Positions 12,397 to 22,464 of a stretch of DNA of 64,000 nucleotides are shown one piece after another. The stretch lies in the NCBI GenBank assembly GCA_000827495.1, contig KN817526.1:620001-684000 (forward strand), given 5' to 3'. Position 1 is the stretch's first letter; each line of letters begins with the position of its first letter. Position numbers and translations under genes: made by a program. This DNA comes from Hypholoma sublateritium FD-334 SS-4 (lineage: Eukaryota > Basidiomycota > Agaricomycetes > Agaricales > Strophariaceae). The notes beneath the pieces are model-generated. The model had not been told where the DNA came from and searched no databases. It was given only the letters and a program-made list of their open reading frames with translations.

Positions 12397-12724
12397 AACT
12401 TGATTATATCAAGATTGTCTCTCGCCATTAGATATTATTATATTAACTGTATAATGTGTACACATAATCGCAATTAAAGTGTCCTTTGAACAGGCAGTAA
12501 TTGTACATTTTGGCAAATTTTGGTCGCCTTTCAAGTGCTGTGGCACGGCCGACCGGTCGGCCGGTGCCGCGTTGCCGAATTTATGGTGCTTGGTTGGGTT
12601 TGCGACTCGGACGTGAGTCAATGCCAAGCCTTGCCTGCAGCCTGGTGCACTCACCTCCGAGCGAAAAGTCATTCGTTATCACCTAAAATTCGTGGGCCAC
12701 GCCTAGGCTCGCAAATACCTTATA
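12397..12724. other. Short intergenic region
   Basis: About 330 bases between the P450 stop and the likely FIST-gene start. It should contain the P450 3' end and the next promoter. A short upstream exon of the FIST gene could be hidden here, since the proposed start is not well supported. Confidence 0.4.
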
Positions 12725-14317
12725 ATGATACAGCCAATCCACTTGTCAACAATTTTCAGCCAGTCAACGTCAGGGATTCTCGGTCAAATTTCGCGTCTAT
12801 CAACAAAATATGGCAAACGCGGACATACGGTGCTGTTCACGCTCTCAGCTAACTTCCCTCGCTCAGAGGACCTTCAGTCTGTGGTGGAACAGTTAACGGG
12901 ATTCAACAAAGGGAAGGGCGAAGGAAAGCCCTCTGGGAATGTCCTTGGCTGCCTGACGGACTCGTTCGCGGGTGTGTCTTTCCAACAGCTGGCTTCGACA
13001 GGTGCGAAGAAGCAGAATACCGAGTGCGCAGGTGCTCTGTCGTGCTCAATCGGGATCTTTGATTCGGCGCACTGTATACCTTTTCGTTCCGAACTAACTG
13101 GACGTACACAACCTCAAGTTGGTCGGTGGCATGCTTTTCGCAAGAAGAACGAAACCGACAGCGACACCATGGGTGCTGAATCAAGATTAGATTGGGAGCG
13201 TATGAAGGATTCTGCAGACGGGAAGGTCAACTGGGAGCATATATGGAATCCCAGTTCTTCAACGACAAATCTCTCTTCTCTGCTCCCAGAATCCCTCCAC
13301 AAAATAGAGCAAGTAGTAATGCCTTTGTCTTCGATGATTTTACAGTCAAACTTATTGTTGTTCTACAAAGCCCCTCGAGAATTCAAAGCATCCTGTCTCT
13401 CTCCTCAGCTCATCCTGACTCGTTTACGCGTGCCCTGACAGATTATATCTCTCTCGACAACCGAGCGACGGCTCTCACTCTAATCGCTGCCCCGACACAC
13501 TTCATCACAGGCCGCGGGGTGACTCTGTTCATGGACGGTCAAATTCTAGGTGACGGTGCCGTTGGGCTTGCCTTCCTGCGCGATGCCAGCCAAGCCGAAG
13601 ACGCCTCAAGTAGTTTCCGCACAGAATTTGTGGGTATGAAGAAACTGTCAAGCCCAATGACAGTGACAAGGTGTGTTAATCGTTTGTTGAAAGAGTCATT
13701 TCTGAACATGATTTACAGTCGCGAAGGCAACATGATAAACTCGCTCGACGACTTGAATCCTACCCGCCTGCTGCTGGCCGCTATCGATCTTGCCGGCATA
13801 GGTGCAACGAAGGAGGAGTCGTCTTCACCGTTTGCAGCAACGTTCAAAGACGACGAACAATTTGCACTCGGATTTCTTTCGCCAGGTGGTGAGATTTTGG
13901 AAACGTACAAAATCACCGCGGGCGACCCGTCTTCCAGAGGAGGGAATTTATCGCTTGATGCGCCCCGTGCGCCAGAAGTGGGAAGTGTGGTGCAGGTACG
14001 CTTTCAATCCATGATAAATGCCTCCCTTTGCTAATATTTCCCAGTTTCTCCACTGCCCAGCGAACACGCAGCTGATGGCACCTCCGTCGCTGCTATCAGC
14101 ACAACAAAAGACGATCGCATTCTTGACTGTCCCCGAACTAGCTGCCAACACTGATAGTTCTGATAATATGGACACCGGTCGTATCTATGAAGATACATTC
14201 ATTGCGTCGTCAACACAGGGATTTATCGTGTCGAGGCCAGCCAACCAGTCCGCGCAGGCGAAATCGGAGCCATGGTCGTCCTCACTTCCCGGCGGCATTG
14301 CCCTGTTGCGGTGGTAA
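12725..14317 (+). CDS. FIST-domain protein, with an apparent frameshift
   Basis: Assigned to the FIST (F-box and intracellular signal transduction) sensory family from overall resemblance to fungal members: the QVGRWHAFRK segment, VNWEHIW, and a C-terminal half with ITGRGVTLFMDG followed by GAVGLAFL. FIST domains are thought to bind small ligands. Segments: 12725 to about 13312 in one frame, then about 13313-13670, 13719-13995 and 14045-14317 in another. The last two introns (13671-13718 and 13996-14044) are ordinary GT-AG. Between about 13290 and 13370 the family-like sequence moves to another reading frame, and no GT-AG intron of normal length explains it. A one-base indel (mutation or assembly error) is the simplest reading, so the gene may be broken. 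The true start could lie in an upstream exon. Confidence 0.65.
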
Positions 14318-14708
14318 ACATCGTGTACAGATCACTGGAAAGATTGGCCCCGAATAAAGTCGCATTCTTGAAAATTGTCGAGGTTTCTTGTTTCGGTTTG
14401 ACATACCATCGATTCCTTTCGCCGAGCCGATTTGAGAATGTAAAGACGTAGTGCGCTGACAAGTATCGAGCAAAAATAGTAGGCTGATCCTCACAAGACG
14501 TGCTAGCTGAGTCAACACATCGCAAAATAGACCTCCAGTTGACGGTTTGAGACAGAACACAGACTTCCGCAGGCCGGAGGCTGCTAATTGCCAAGCAATT
14601 GCACTGCGGCCGCGGGCACAGTCCGGCTATGTGGCTGTGCACCCCAGTGCGTAAGTCAGATATTAAGATCAGACACTCGTTGTTCCAATACGCCCATCTC
14701 GTTCAACC
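14318..14708. other. Intergenic region
   Basis: About 390 bases between the FIST gene and fimbrin. Minus-strand open frames here overlap the FIST 3' end and show no family resemblance. It presumably carries the fimbrin promoter. Confidence 0.45.
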
Positions 14709-17018
14709 ATGGAAGCGTTCAAACTGCAGAAGAAATACCCCGAAGTGACGCGGGACGAGATGTTTGATCTCGTCAACCGCTTCAAGTATGTTGTAAATGC
14801 CATATCGCAGGGTTGGCGCTAATTGCCTCATAGCACGCTACACACGGATACCCCGGGACGGGTAGACAAGTCCTCCGTTCTGCAAGCGCTGCAGTCGAGC
14901 GGGCAGTCGTACGATGTCGCGCGAGAGACTCTGAAGCATGTCAGCGTTGATGCCAGTGGAAAGGTTGAGCTGGACGACTGGGTGGAGGTGCGCCGCGCGA
15001 ACCCGAGTTATGGAGGCCACCACTGATGAGTCCGCAGCTGAACGTCAAGCTGCGCCAGCAGCAGAAGGCAGGCATCTCTACCAAAGCCGGAAAAGTCACA
15101 GTGCAAGGGTCCAACGCCAACGTCAGCCATACGCTAAATGAAGACGAGCGCGCCGAATTCACGAATCACATCAATCTCGTATGCTGCCATTTCCCGCCAT
15201 CTTTCTACCCACTCATTGTTTCCAAAGGTCATCGAAAACGATCCAGATGTCGCGCATCGATATCCCATCCCTACTGACACTATGCAACTCTTTGATGAGT
15301 GCAAAGACGGTCTGATCCTCTCCAAACTGATCAACGACTCCGTGCCGGACACGATCGATACGCGCGTGCTAAATAAACCTCAACCACGGAAACCGCTGAA
15401 CGCCTTCCAAATCACTGAGAACAACAACATCGTTATCACCTCCGCTAAAGGGATTGGTTGTTCCGTTGTCAACATTGGATCTTCGGATCTCTCAGAGGGC
15501 CGCGAACATCTTATCCTTGGGCTCATTTGGCAGATTATTCGCCGCGGACTGCTTGCGCAGGTCGATATTAAGCTCCACCCGGAACTCTATCGGTTGTGCG
15601 AGGATGGAGAGACAATTGATGATCTCCTGCGACTGACTCCGGACCAAATTCTGCTGCGCTGGTTTAACTACCACCTGAAAGCGGCCGGCTGGAAGAGGAG
15701 GTGAGCACCGTGTGAGGACCCATCGATGTGACGTCATAACATTTTGGGCAGGGTGAACAACTTTAGCCGCGACGTCTCAGATGGCGAGAACTATACCGTG
15801 CTGCTGAATCAGCTCAAGCCCGACCAGTGCTCGCGTGCACCGCTGCAGACTGCCGATCTACGTACGCGCGCCGAGCAAGTCCTGCAGAACGCGGACCGCA
15901 TCGGATGCCGCAAGTACCTGACGCCCTCGTCGCTTGTCGCGGGCAACCCGCGGCTGAACCTTGCGTTCGTCGCGAACCTGTTCAACACGCACCCAGGACT
16001 CGAGCCGCTCGACGAGCAGGAGGCAAAGGACTACGGGCAGGTCGAGGACTTCGACGCGGAGGGCGAACGCGAGGCGCGTGCGTTCACGCTGTGGCTCAAC
16101 TCACTCGAGGTCGATCCCGCGGTGTTCAACCTCTTCGAGAATGTGAAGGACGGGCTCGTCATCCTGCAGGCGTTCGACAAGATCTTGCCTGGTAGTGTCG
16201 TGTGGCGCCGCGTGTCGAAGCCGAAAGCGGGTGCCGGGCCGGCATCGTACGCCAGTGGTGGCGCGGAGGAGGACGAGGGCGCAGATATCGGCGTGACGCC
16301 AAACCAGAGCACGCTGTCCCGCTTCAAGGCGGTCGAGAACACGAACTACGCCGTGGAGCTTGCCAAGCAGAATGGTCTGCACATGGTTGGCATCCAGGGC
16401 GCCGATATCGTCGACGGAAAGAAAACATTAGTGCTTGGCCTTGTGTGGCAACTGATGAGGTACGTGCACATCCTGATCTCTAGGCGCACGGCTGACTGGT
16501 ATATTGTTCCGTTTTTAATCTCAGGCTCAACATCACGAAGACGTTGACATCGCTGTCGAAGACAGGGCGGCCGATGACCGACCAGGAGATGCTCAAGTGG
16601 GCGAACGCTACTGCACAAAAGGCCAAGCCTAGTGTACGCCCCATCCGGTCGTTCAAGGACCCAGCAATCACCACCGGCCTGTTCTTCCTCGATCTCCTCG
16701 ATGCGATTCGTCCAGGAATTGTGGATCCCAACCTCGTTCTTCCCGTTGGGCCGGACAGCGACTACGAGGAGCGGAGGCAGAATGGTATGTCGTATCATCT
16801 CTAGATTCTCAATGCTGATCACGACCATGAATACAGCCAAACTCGCTATTTCTATTGCAAGAAAGATGAACGCCCTGATCTTCCTGGTGCCGGAAGATAT
16901 CGTCGATGTCCGGGCCCGACTTGTACGTTTCCTGTCGCGCCAAATCTGACTCATTTGATACTCATGCATCACCCAGATCCTCACTTTTGTCGGGAGCTTG
17001 ATGAGCATCTCTCAGTAA
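14709..17018 (+). CDS. SAC6: Fimbrin (plastin), actin-bundling protein
   Basis: Eight exons: 14709-14785, 14834-14987, 15038-15178, 15228-15700, 15752-16459, 16525-16784, 16837-16922, 16977-17018, giving 646 aa, close to yeast Sac6 (about 640). The layout is canonical: an N-terminal EF-hand-derived region (about 1-75), a conserved linker (KAGKVTVQGSNANVSHTLNE), then four calponin-homology domains arranged as two actin-binding pairs. Hallmarks include LILGLIWQIIRRGL, LVLGLVWQLMR, and repeated KFKAVENTNY-like and AFQITENNNI segments. Fimbrin cross-links F-actin in cortical patches and cables and supports endocytosis and polar growth. The ATG lies in a good context (CAACCATGG). All splice borders are GT-AG and all phases agree. 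No oddities. Confidence 0.97.
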
Positions 17019-17559
17019 ATGTTTACGAGGAAATGCCAATGCCGGCGGTTACTTTCTACTCGTTCTCTGCACTCACCTTTCGGACTTTCCGGATAAAACA
17101 TACCGCGAATCGCTACAACAGGCTGTGGAAATAATGGAATTACTGTTACTGTACCATCGTGAATATTAATAGGCCATCTTCCGAAGGGGCCACTATAACT
17201 TTCATTGGAGTCAAGTTTGCGATGGATGGCAATTGGAAGGAATATCGTGATAAAAAAATTATCGGTTAGCTTTATTGTATGAGCTGCTCGTGCGCAAAGG
17301 CGCTACCGATATAAGCAACATCAACCACATCGTACCTATAGAATGGGGCGGTTGGCGCGCTATGCTAAGGGCGTGCAGCGGCGGGGTCGGGGGTTGAAAC
17401 TGCTCCTGGTAAAATGCTTCCCTGTCTCAACCCTCTCTGTAACGCTGAGCATGGAGGATCTGGTCCAGGGCGTACTTGTGGGTTTGTTCAAGACAGAAAG
17501 TTGCTGATATTCCTGGCAAATCTGATATGTGATGTTGGGGGATAAAATTGAAGGTGGCC
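17019..17559. other. Intergenic region between convergent genes
   Basis: Fimbrin (plus strand) and the coiled-coil gene (minus strand) converge here, so both 3' ends should lie within this stretch. No coding segment was recognised. Confidence 0.5.
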
Positions 17560-18965
17560 TCATCGATGTACTGATGATCGTATGCTGCATTGAAACGTTA
17601 TACAATAGCCTAATCCAGAGTTGAACCAGAATAGCGAGCCTCGCGGCGTTCTAATTTCTCCTCCAGTACACAACTTGACACAACTAAGTAGTACAAGGAG
17701 GTCCTTCTCGAACTGAAGGAGTGTGTCGTTTTTCTCTGTAGCCTCCTGCAGCATCTTTTTGGCCTTTGCGAATTTCTGTTCCAGCCTTTCCTCGCGCTTT
17801 CTAGTCACTTCTTCTATATCTTTTGCCTCGGTTTCCTTTCGTCCGGCCGCATCGTCGATTTTCTTTGCTCTGGAATTTTTTCGCGCGACATCTTCCTCGA
17901 GCCTCTTGGCTTCGGCTGTCTTTCGCTTGGCCTGGTCTTCTAGCTCTTTTGCTTACTCTTCAATTAAGTTGGGCTGTACCGACCCTGAGGTTAGCAAACT
18001 CCTCCAGATTTGATTCCCCCTTTTTTCTTCCTCGCCAGCTCTGACTCCTTCCTCGCTAGCTCTAACTCTTTCTTCGCCAGCTCTGATTCCTTCTTCGCCA
18101 ACTCCTCCACCAACCTACGCCCATACTCAGTTTGGCGCTCCATATCCCATTCCTTTACCTGCAACTCGTGCTTTTTGAGCCGTATCTCCTCCTCTTTCTC
18201 GTGGATTACCAGTTCTCTCGCGCGTATCCTCTCAATGTGGCCCTCCCGGTCCCGAACTTCAAGGGGATCGATATTGTCGCTTTGCAAAAAATTGGTGGAA
18301 TGTCCCACGACGTTCCCCGCGTGCTGAATCGTATCTCCCTGCTGGTACTGAAATTGCTGCCAAATAGAGGCATGTTCCTGAACTTCATATTCGCGGCCTT
18401 GCGGACGAAAAGCAACCTCAGCGTTGCTTGCTTCAAGTGCGTCGAGCGCACGCTCGCGCTCGAGTTTTGCTTCGCGGGCCTGACAAATCACTTGCCACTT
18501 GATTTCCGAGTCACCGAACACGCCAAAATCGTGGTTCAGAGAAGCCAGTGGCGAAGGGGAATCAAATGGCTCGACACTGAACACTGATTCGCAGAGCGCA
18601 TGACGAGAGATATGGTCTTGTACATCCCAGTCTTCCTCTCCGCCATCTTCTTCGCGCCCGTGGCTTGTCTCCATCATCGGTCGGATGCTTGCGGCCGGAT
18701 CTGTCGAGCGCATATTGTCTGCGCTGCCGCACCAGTGTAATTGGTTTGGGTACGCCTCCGTGGTAGCACTCCTGGGCACCTCGCCGGCCTCCCATATTTC
18801 AGGCGGATTCAGCGGAGAGTGTTGGGGGTTAGCGCCCACTATCGCACGTTCTGATTCATGGCTCTGTGTCCTTTGGGGCGACCACATGTTGTTCCTCGGT
18901 GCACGCGCGTTGCGCAGGGATGTATTTTTGAGGAACGAGGGCGAGGAAAAGATGAGGCTGCGCAA
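17560..18965 (-). CDS. Coiled-coil protein with heptad repeats, function unknown
   Basis: Exon 1, 18965-18000 (322 codons), and exon 2, 17931-17560, join through a phase-0 GT-AG intron of 68 nt (17932-17999), giving 445 aa. The N-terminal about 150 residues are Ser/Pro/Glu-rich. From about residue 160 onward it is strongly charged and helical. Near the end of exon 1 are four near-identical heptads (ELAKKES, ELAKKEL, ELARKES, ELARKKK), and exon 2 continues with Glu/Lys/Arg helices, so a long parallel coiled coil is expected. The donor (GTTTGC) is weak. Reading straight through instead meets a TAA, so if this splice is not used the protein ends after exon 1. No family is recognised. Confidence 0.6.
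18030..18113 (-). repeat. Four tandem 21-nt units encoding heptads
   Basis: Imperfect 21-base direct repeats within the coiled-coil gene. Each encodes one seven-residue turn of the type ELA-K/R-K-E-x. Differences between units are mostly silent or Lys/Arg exchanges, which suggests internal duplication followed by selection for coiled-coil register. Confidence 0.7.
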
Positions 18966-19662
18966 TAAAGGCGTCGACGACGGTTCAAGCTACCTTATGA
19001 GTTGTATGTATGAATAGTTGCTGTGGCAGTTTAAATAGTTACCCACTTACACCTACCATTTGACTGGTCCGGCCGGGGTGTGACCTAGGATACGTTGGAT
19101 GAAATTTCTTTGATTTGAGGCTCGGCCCAGTTCCAATGCCGCCGTGACTGGCGATACTCAGAAATTTCAGCTAAATCTAAAATTCGGCCACACTAAAAAG
19201 ATAGTCATTGGGCTCATATTGAGGTCAAACTGCTCTGTAGTTCAGATCAGAACTACCTAAACGGGTTTAAAATCAAATTTCGACCATTTCGCTGTGAAAG
19301 AAGAAAGAACATGGGATGGGACGGGATATCTTTAGAACAATTTTTTTGACTGGCCACTGGCAATGGCAGTGTGACCTGCGACATGGGACACATCAGTGAG
19401 TACCGATTTTGCACATTGAGGCACCCAGTGAACTTACTTTACAATACCTGTAGAACAGCCACAATTATCACCTATCCGACGCAAGAATGTCTTCGGAATT
19501 TTGAAGGTGATTTGTAGGCAACGCCGGCAATAGGTCGTCGTAGCTTACCTGAATTAAAGCTATAAATTAATCCATCAATTTAATCCAGAGAACAGGTTTA
19601 AATTCCGAATGCAATGGATATACATGCATAATACAAGTTGACCTTGCACGCTTGCGTGTCAT
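18966..19662. other. Intergenic region
   Basis: About 700 bases upstream of the coiled-coil gene and downstream of the phosphoesterase gene (both minus strand). It is AT-rich with no open frame worth calling. It should hold the coiled-coil gene promoter and the phosphoesterase 3' end. Confidence 0.45.
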
Positions 19663-21418
19663 TTATCTGCCATAGTCATTGTCAAGGACAATCCTCGCCC
19701 TAGTTTCTCCGTCCTCAAGCCGAATCCAGGTTTCGATACCAGCTGTTGGGTCTGGCGAGTGCAAGAGCAGGTTCCGCACACCATGACCCCAGTCCGGCGA
19801 GTCATATCCTCCGTATCTAGTATATTTTTGTGTCAGCAGTCTTGTTCCATGCGTATCTTTATAAAGGAGATCACGAACGCACCCCGAATGTTTGTCGAAG
19901 CAAAATATGACATCCTTGGTTGGCTCACGCGCACACCATTCGTTGCCATGGTCTAGTACACAGTTAGAGGTGGCGCCGAGCAAAGATGCGGCATAACCCA
20001 CCATGCCCAGATATAACAGCATGCAAATTCTTGACGTTTGCGTTGAGCGCGTCCCAGAAGGGCTGGTCTTCCCCTGTATTTCCGGAGTCCTGCACGGAGC
20101 CATCCCCCAAGAGGTCGTCTGTTGCGATATCCATAAGCAAGTACACTGAGGATCAGACATACAACGCACCATTCAGGCCCGGATTCGTAACGGGGTTCAA
20201 AGTAGACTGCAGTACTTGAATAGCGTGACTAGGATGAAGGTTTAGCTCCCATCTACTGATGCTCCTAGGAGATGGGCATCGCTTACGGTGGGATGTGCAC
20301 GAAAGCTATAGCGCCGCGCTGTTCAGCAGGACCCCATGCTTTTTCCATGGCTGCCGTTTCCGATATGATCCATTCTGCGACGGAGTCGTCCACCCAGTCA
20401 GGAAGAGCCACGGAGTCGGGATTGAGAGAGAATCCGCCTACGCACAGAAGTAAGCAGAATGCCAATCTGCTCTGCTAGCGTTTCAATGTGAGAACTTACC
20501 GCGCGAATCGAAGAACCACAGAATTAGAATAGGCGCGTTATCTGCGATGCATGAAGTATCGGTATGAATCGGGTTGGATATCGATTTTTAGCACCAACCG
20601 TTCTTGTTGCGGTATATCTATCGGCCCGTAAGATATGTCTCCTGTCGAACTGGGCGATAATGATAGATAAGCTTACTGGAACCCAATAGTTTCCTGGTCC
20701 TTCGACACCACCTACTCCGGGAATGACCCGCGTGTAACTGAGTGGCGCAATCTCCTGCTCGCGCAGAATCTCCTCTATGTGGCTTATGTTGGCTTGATTG
20801 TCATGGTTCTGTAATCTGCGTTTGGTGTCAAATAATCGTATCTTTTTGGTAACTCACTCCTTGTGTAGTTGAAAATGGAATTCGCGCTTTGATGAGCGGG
20901 GCAAGGATCTCATTGATGAGCGACGTGGAGTTTTCGCGGAATGTGTCTGTATATGCGCGTGAGCTGAGTGCCAGAAGGTATTCTGAGCGACGTACTTTCT
21001 CCTGTTATCTGGTCTCCATTCAATATCCTTCAAATCGAACGTTAATTTCGGTATCCTGTTTGCTAACTTGGTGCATACACGTAGTCGGGTTGTTCGTTAG
21101 CCAACACAGTGTTTATCAATATGGTGCTATTGATATCTTGCTGTGGGCCCCAGGAGTCCCATGGGTTCTCTCCGTAGTGCAGGTCAGAGAACACGGTCAA
21201 TTTCAGAGTACCGTCCGATCTGAAGGTTATGCGCGGTTTCTCTGGATATGGGTCAAGTGCTTGGGTGGAGATTTGAGCCTCTGCTTTGATTTAGAGTCGC
21301 GCGTATAGTAGGTTCGCTGGCAGGAAGACTTACGCATAAGGGGAGCTGCAAGCACTTCATTGTTCACAGCGAACGCAATCCACGCGAGAGGGACGGTTTG
21401 TGAACTGCGCAATCTCAT
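19663..21418 (-). CDS. Secreted calcineurin-like metallophosphoesterase
   Basis: Twelve exons on the minus strand: 21418-21334, 21280-21079, 21027-20996, 20946-20858, 20808-20677, 20617-20599, 20541-20500, 20437-20287, 20228-20170, 20118-20002, 19952-19883, 19816-19663; 383 aa. An N-terminal hydrophobic segment (LAWIAFAV) looks like a signal peptide or anchor. The binuclear-metal motifs appear in order: D-x-H in VFSDLHYGE, the second metal motif in LNGDQITGE, Asn-His in GNHDNQ, and a C-terminal GH-x-H in SGHDHGNEW. The conserved LILWFFDSRGG segment is typical of fungal members of this family (Dcr2/purple acid phosphatase-like). It should hydrolyse phosphomonoesters; the natural substrate is unknown. 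Exon 6 is only 19 nt, but it restores the frame and the family-like NYWVPIY segment. All phases agree. Confidence 0.92.
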
Positions 21419-21492
21419 GTTTCTCCTAGTCCTGGCTATAGTCCAGATGTCGGGGATATAAATTGGATCGTTAAACGGCTGAAAAGCTCTGA

Positions 21493-21500
21493 TTTATATA
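21493..21500 (-). promoter_or_regulatory. TATA-box-like element of the phosphoesterase gene
   Basis: On the minus strand TATATAAA lies 75-82 bases before the phosphoesterase ATG at 21418, a normal distance for a TATA box with a short leader. It is the only strong TATA match in this promoter. Confidence 0.45.
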
Positions 21501-22464
21501 TGTAGCCATCTCTTGTACATGCGTTCAGCATGAAAGAAGAGTTGACTGGAAGGGAAGAAGAAGTTGAGAAGAGGTTCAATTTCGTGTCAGGTCTGCCATA
21601 ATTTGCGCACGTGCGTCTGTATCTCGGATCAAATATTTATGGCATGCCGCCGGTCCGTTTCTGCCCTCTCCGTGCCCACATCTGAGTGCGCGCCGTACTT
21701 ACTTACTGCCACCTATTCAAAGCTCATTAATGAGGGGCTGCCGATCACCCAAGGCAATAGTCGGCTTGCAACAATCTTGCGAAGGTCAAAACTTTTGCGA
21801 ATTCAACGACGGCTCACGACAAATTATTGACATACAATTGCCCCACAATCAATAGACCACTAAACTCTGCGAAAATAATATCGGCAGGCGTCTCCGAGTA
21901 TAACTTGATCGATAGATTTGAGGCTATTGAACACCATTGCAGGATATCTGTGGCAGCGTTGCAAGTCAGCGCTTCCCACCCGGCCGATGCATTGCAATGC
22001 GCACAATGGGGATCCAAACGCCAAGCACCCTCGGATCGCCCATATTGTGTTGATACTGAGAATCGATCAGCCACGATTTCAGAGCGCGTATTGTATCCCA
22101 AGACTGACGCAGACACGTTTTGATTTCCTTTAAAGTTGACCCACAAGCTCATTTCCGTGAGTTGCGGAGGCACTGCTGTTTCAGCAGCGCCCCGTAACAC
22201 CAGAATTTTTTCGAAACAAGCATGCCCATTTTTTGCGCTGAACTCCGCAGGATATTCAGTGGTATGCAATGTAATGATCGTGATTGTATAATTAAGAGGT
22301 AAGTGGATGATGAGTATGAGCATGACAACAATTGAGATGATAGCTAGAGAGCTTCTATGTCCTAGGTGCTCTAGCCTTTTAGGGGTGGCGCAGAGTCAAT
22401 GTGAGGCAATGGGGCGGTGGTGCATACTCCAGGTAGGCGCCCTAGAATTGTGGGAAACCTACGC
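21501..22464. other. Intergenic region with one uncertain ORF
   Basis: About 960 bases between the phosphoesterase promoter and the bestrophin-like gene. The only candidate is the minus-strand frame 21814-22323, listed separately. Confidence 0.4.
21814..22323 (-). CDS. Hypothetical 169-residue protein, uncertain
   Basis: An uninterrupted frame starting with a hydrophobic N terminus (MLILIIHLPLNYTITIITLH) that could be a signal peptide or anchor. It is followed by a soluble part with several Asn-X-Ser/Thr sites and six Cys. Amino-acid composition is natural and there is no simple-sequence bias. I recognise no family, and intronless genes are unusual in this window, so this may be a chance frame or a fragment. 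Confidence 0.3.
   Translation of the reverse strand: MLILIIHLPLNYTITIITLHTTEYPAEFSAKNGHACFEKILVLRGAAETAVPPQLTEMSLWVNFKGNQNVSASVLGYNTRSEIVADRFSVSTQYGRSEGAWRLDPHCAHCNASAGWEALTCNAATDILQWCSIASNLSIKLYSETPADIIFAEFSGLLIVGQLYVNNLS

Noticed and set aside
13311..13345. A 33-nt GT-AG interval as an intron in the FIST gene
   Set aside because: Shorter than any other intron in the window, and a multiple of three, so it does not correct the observed frame change.
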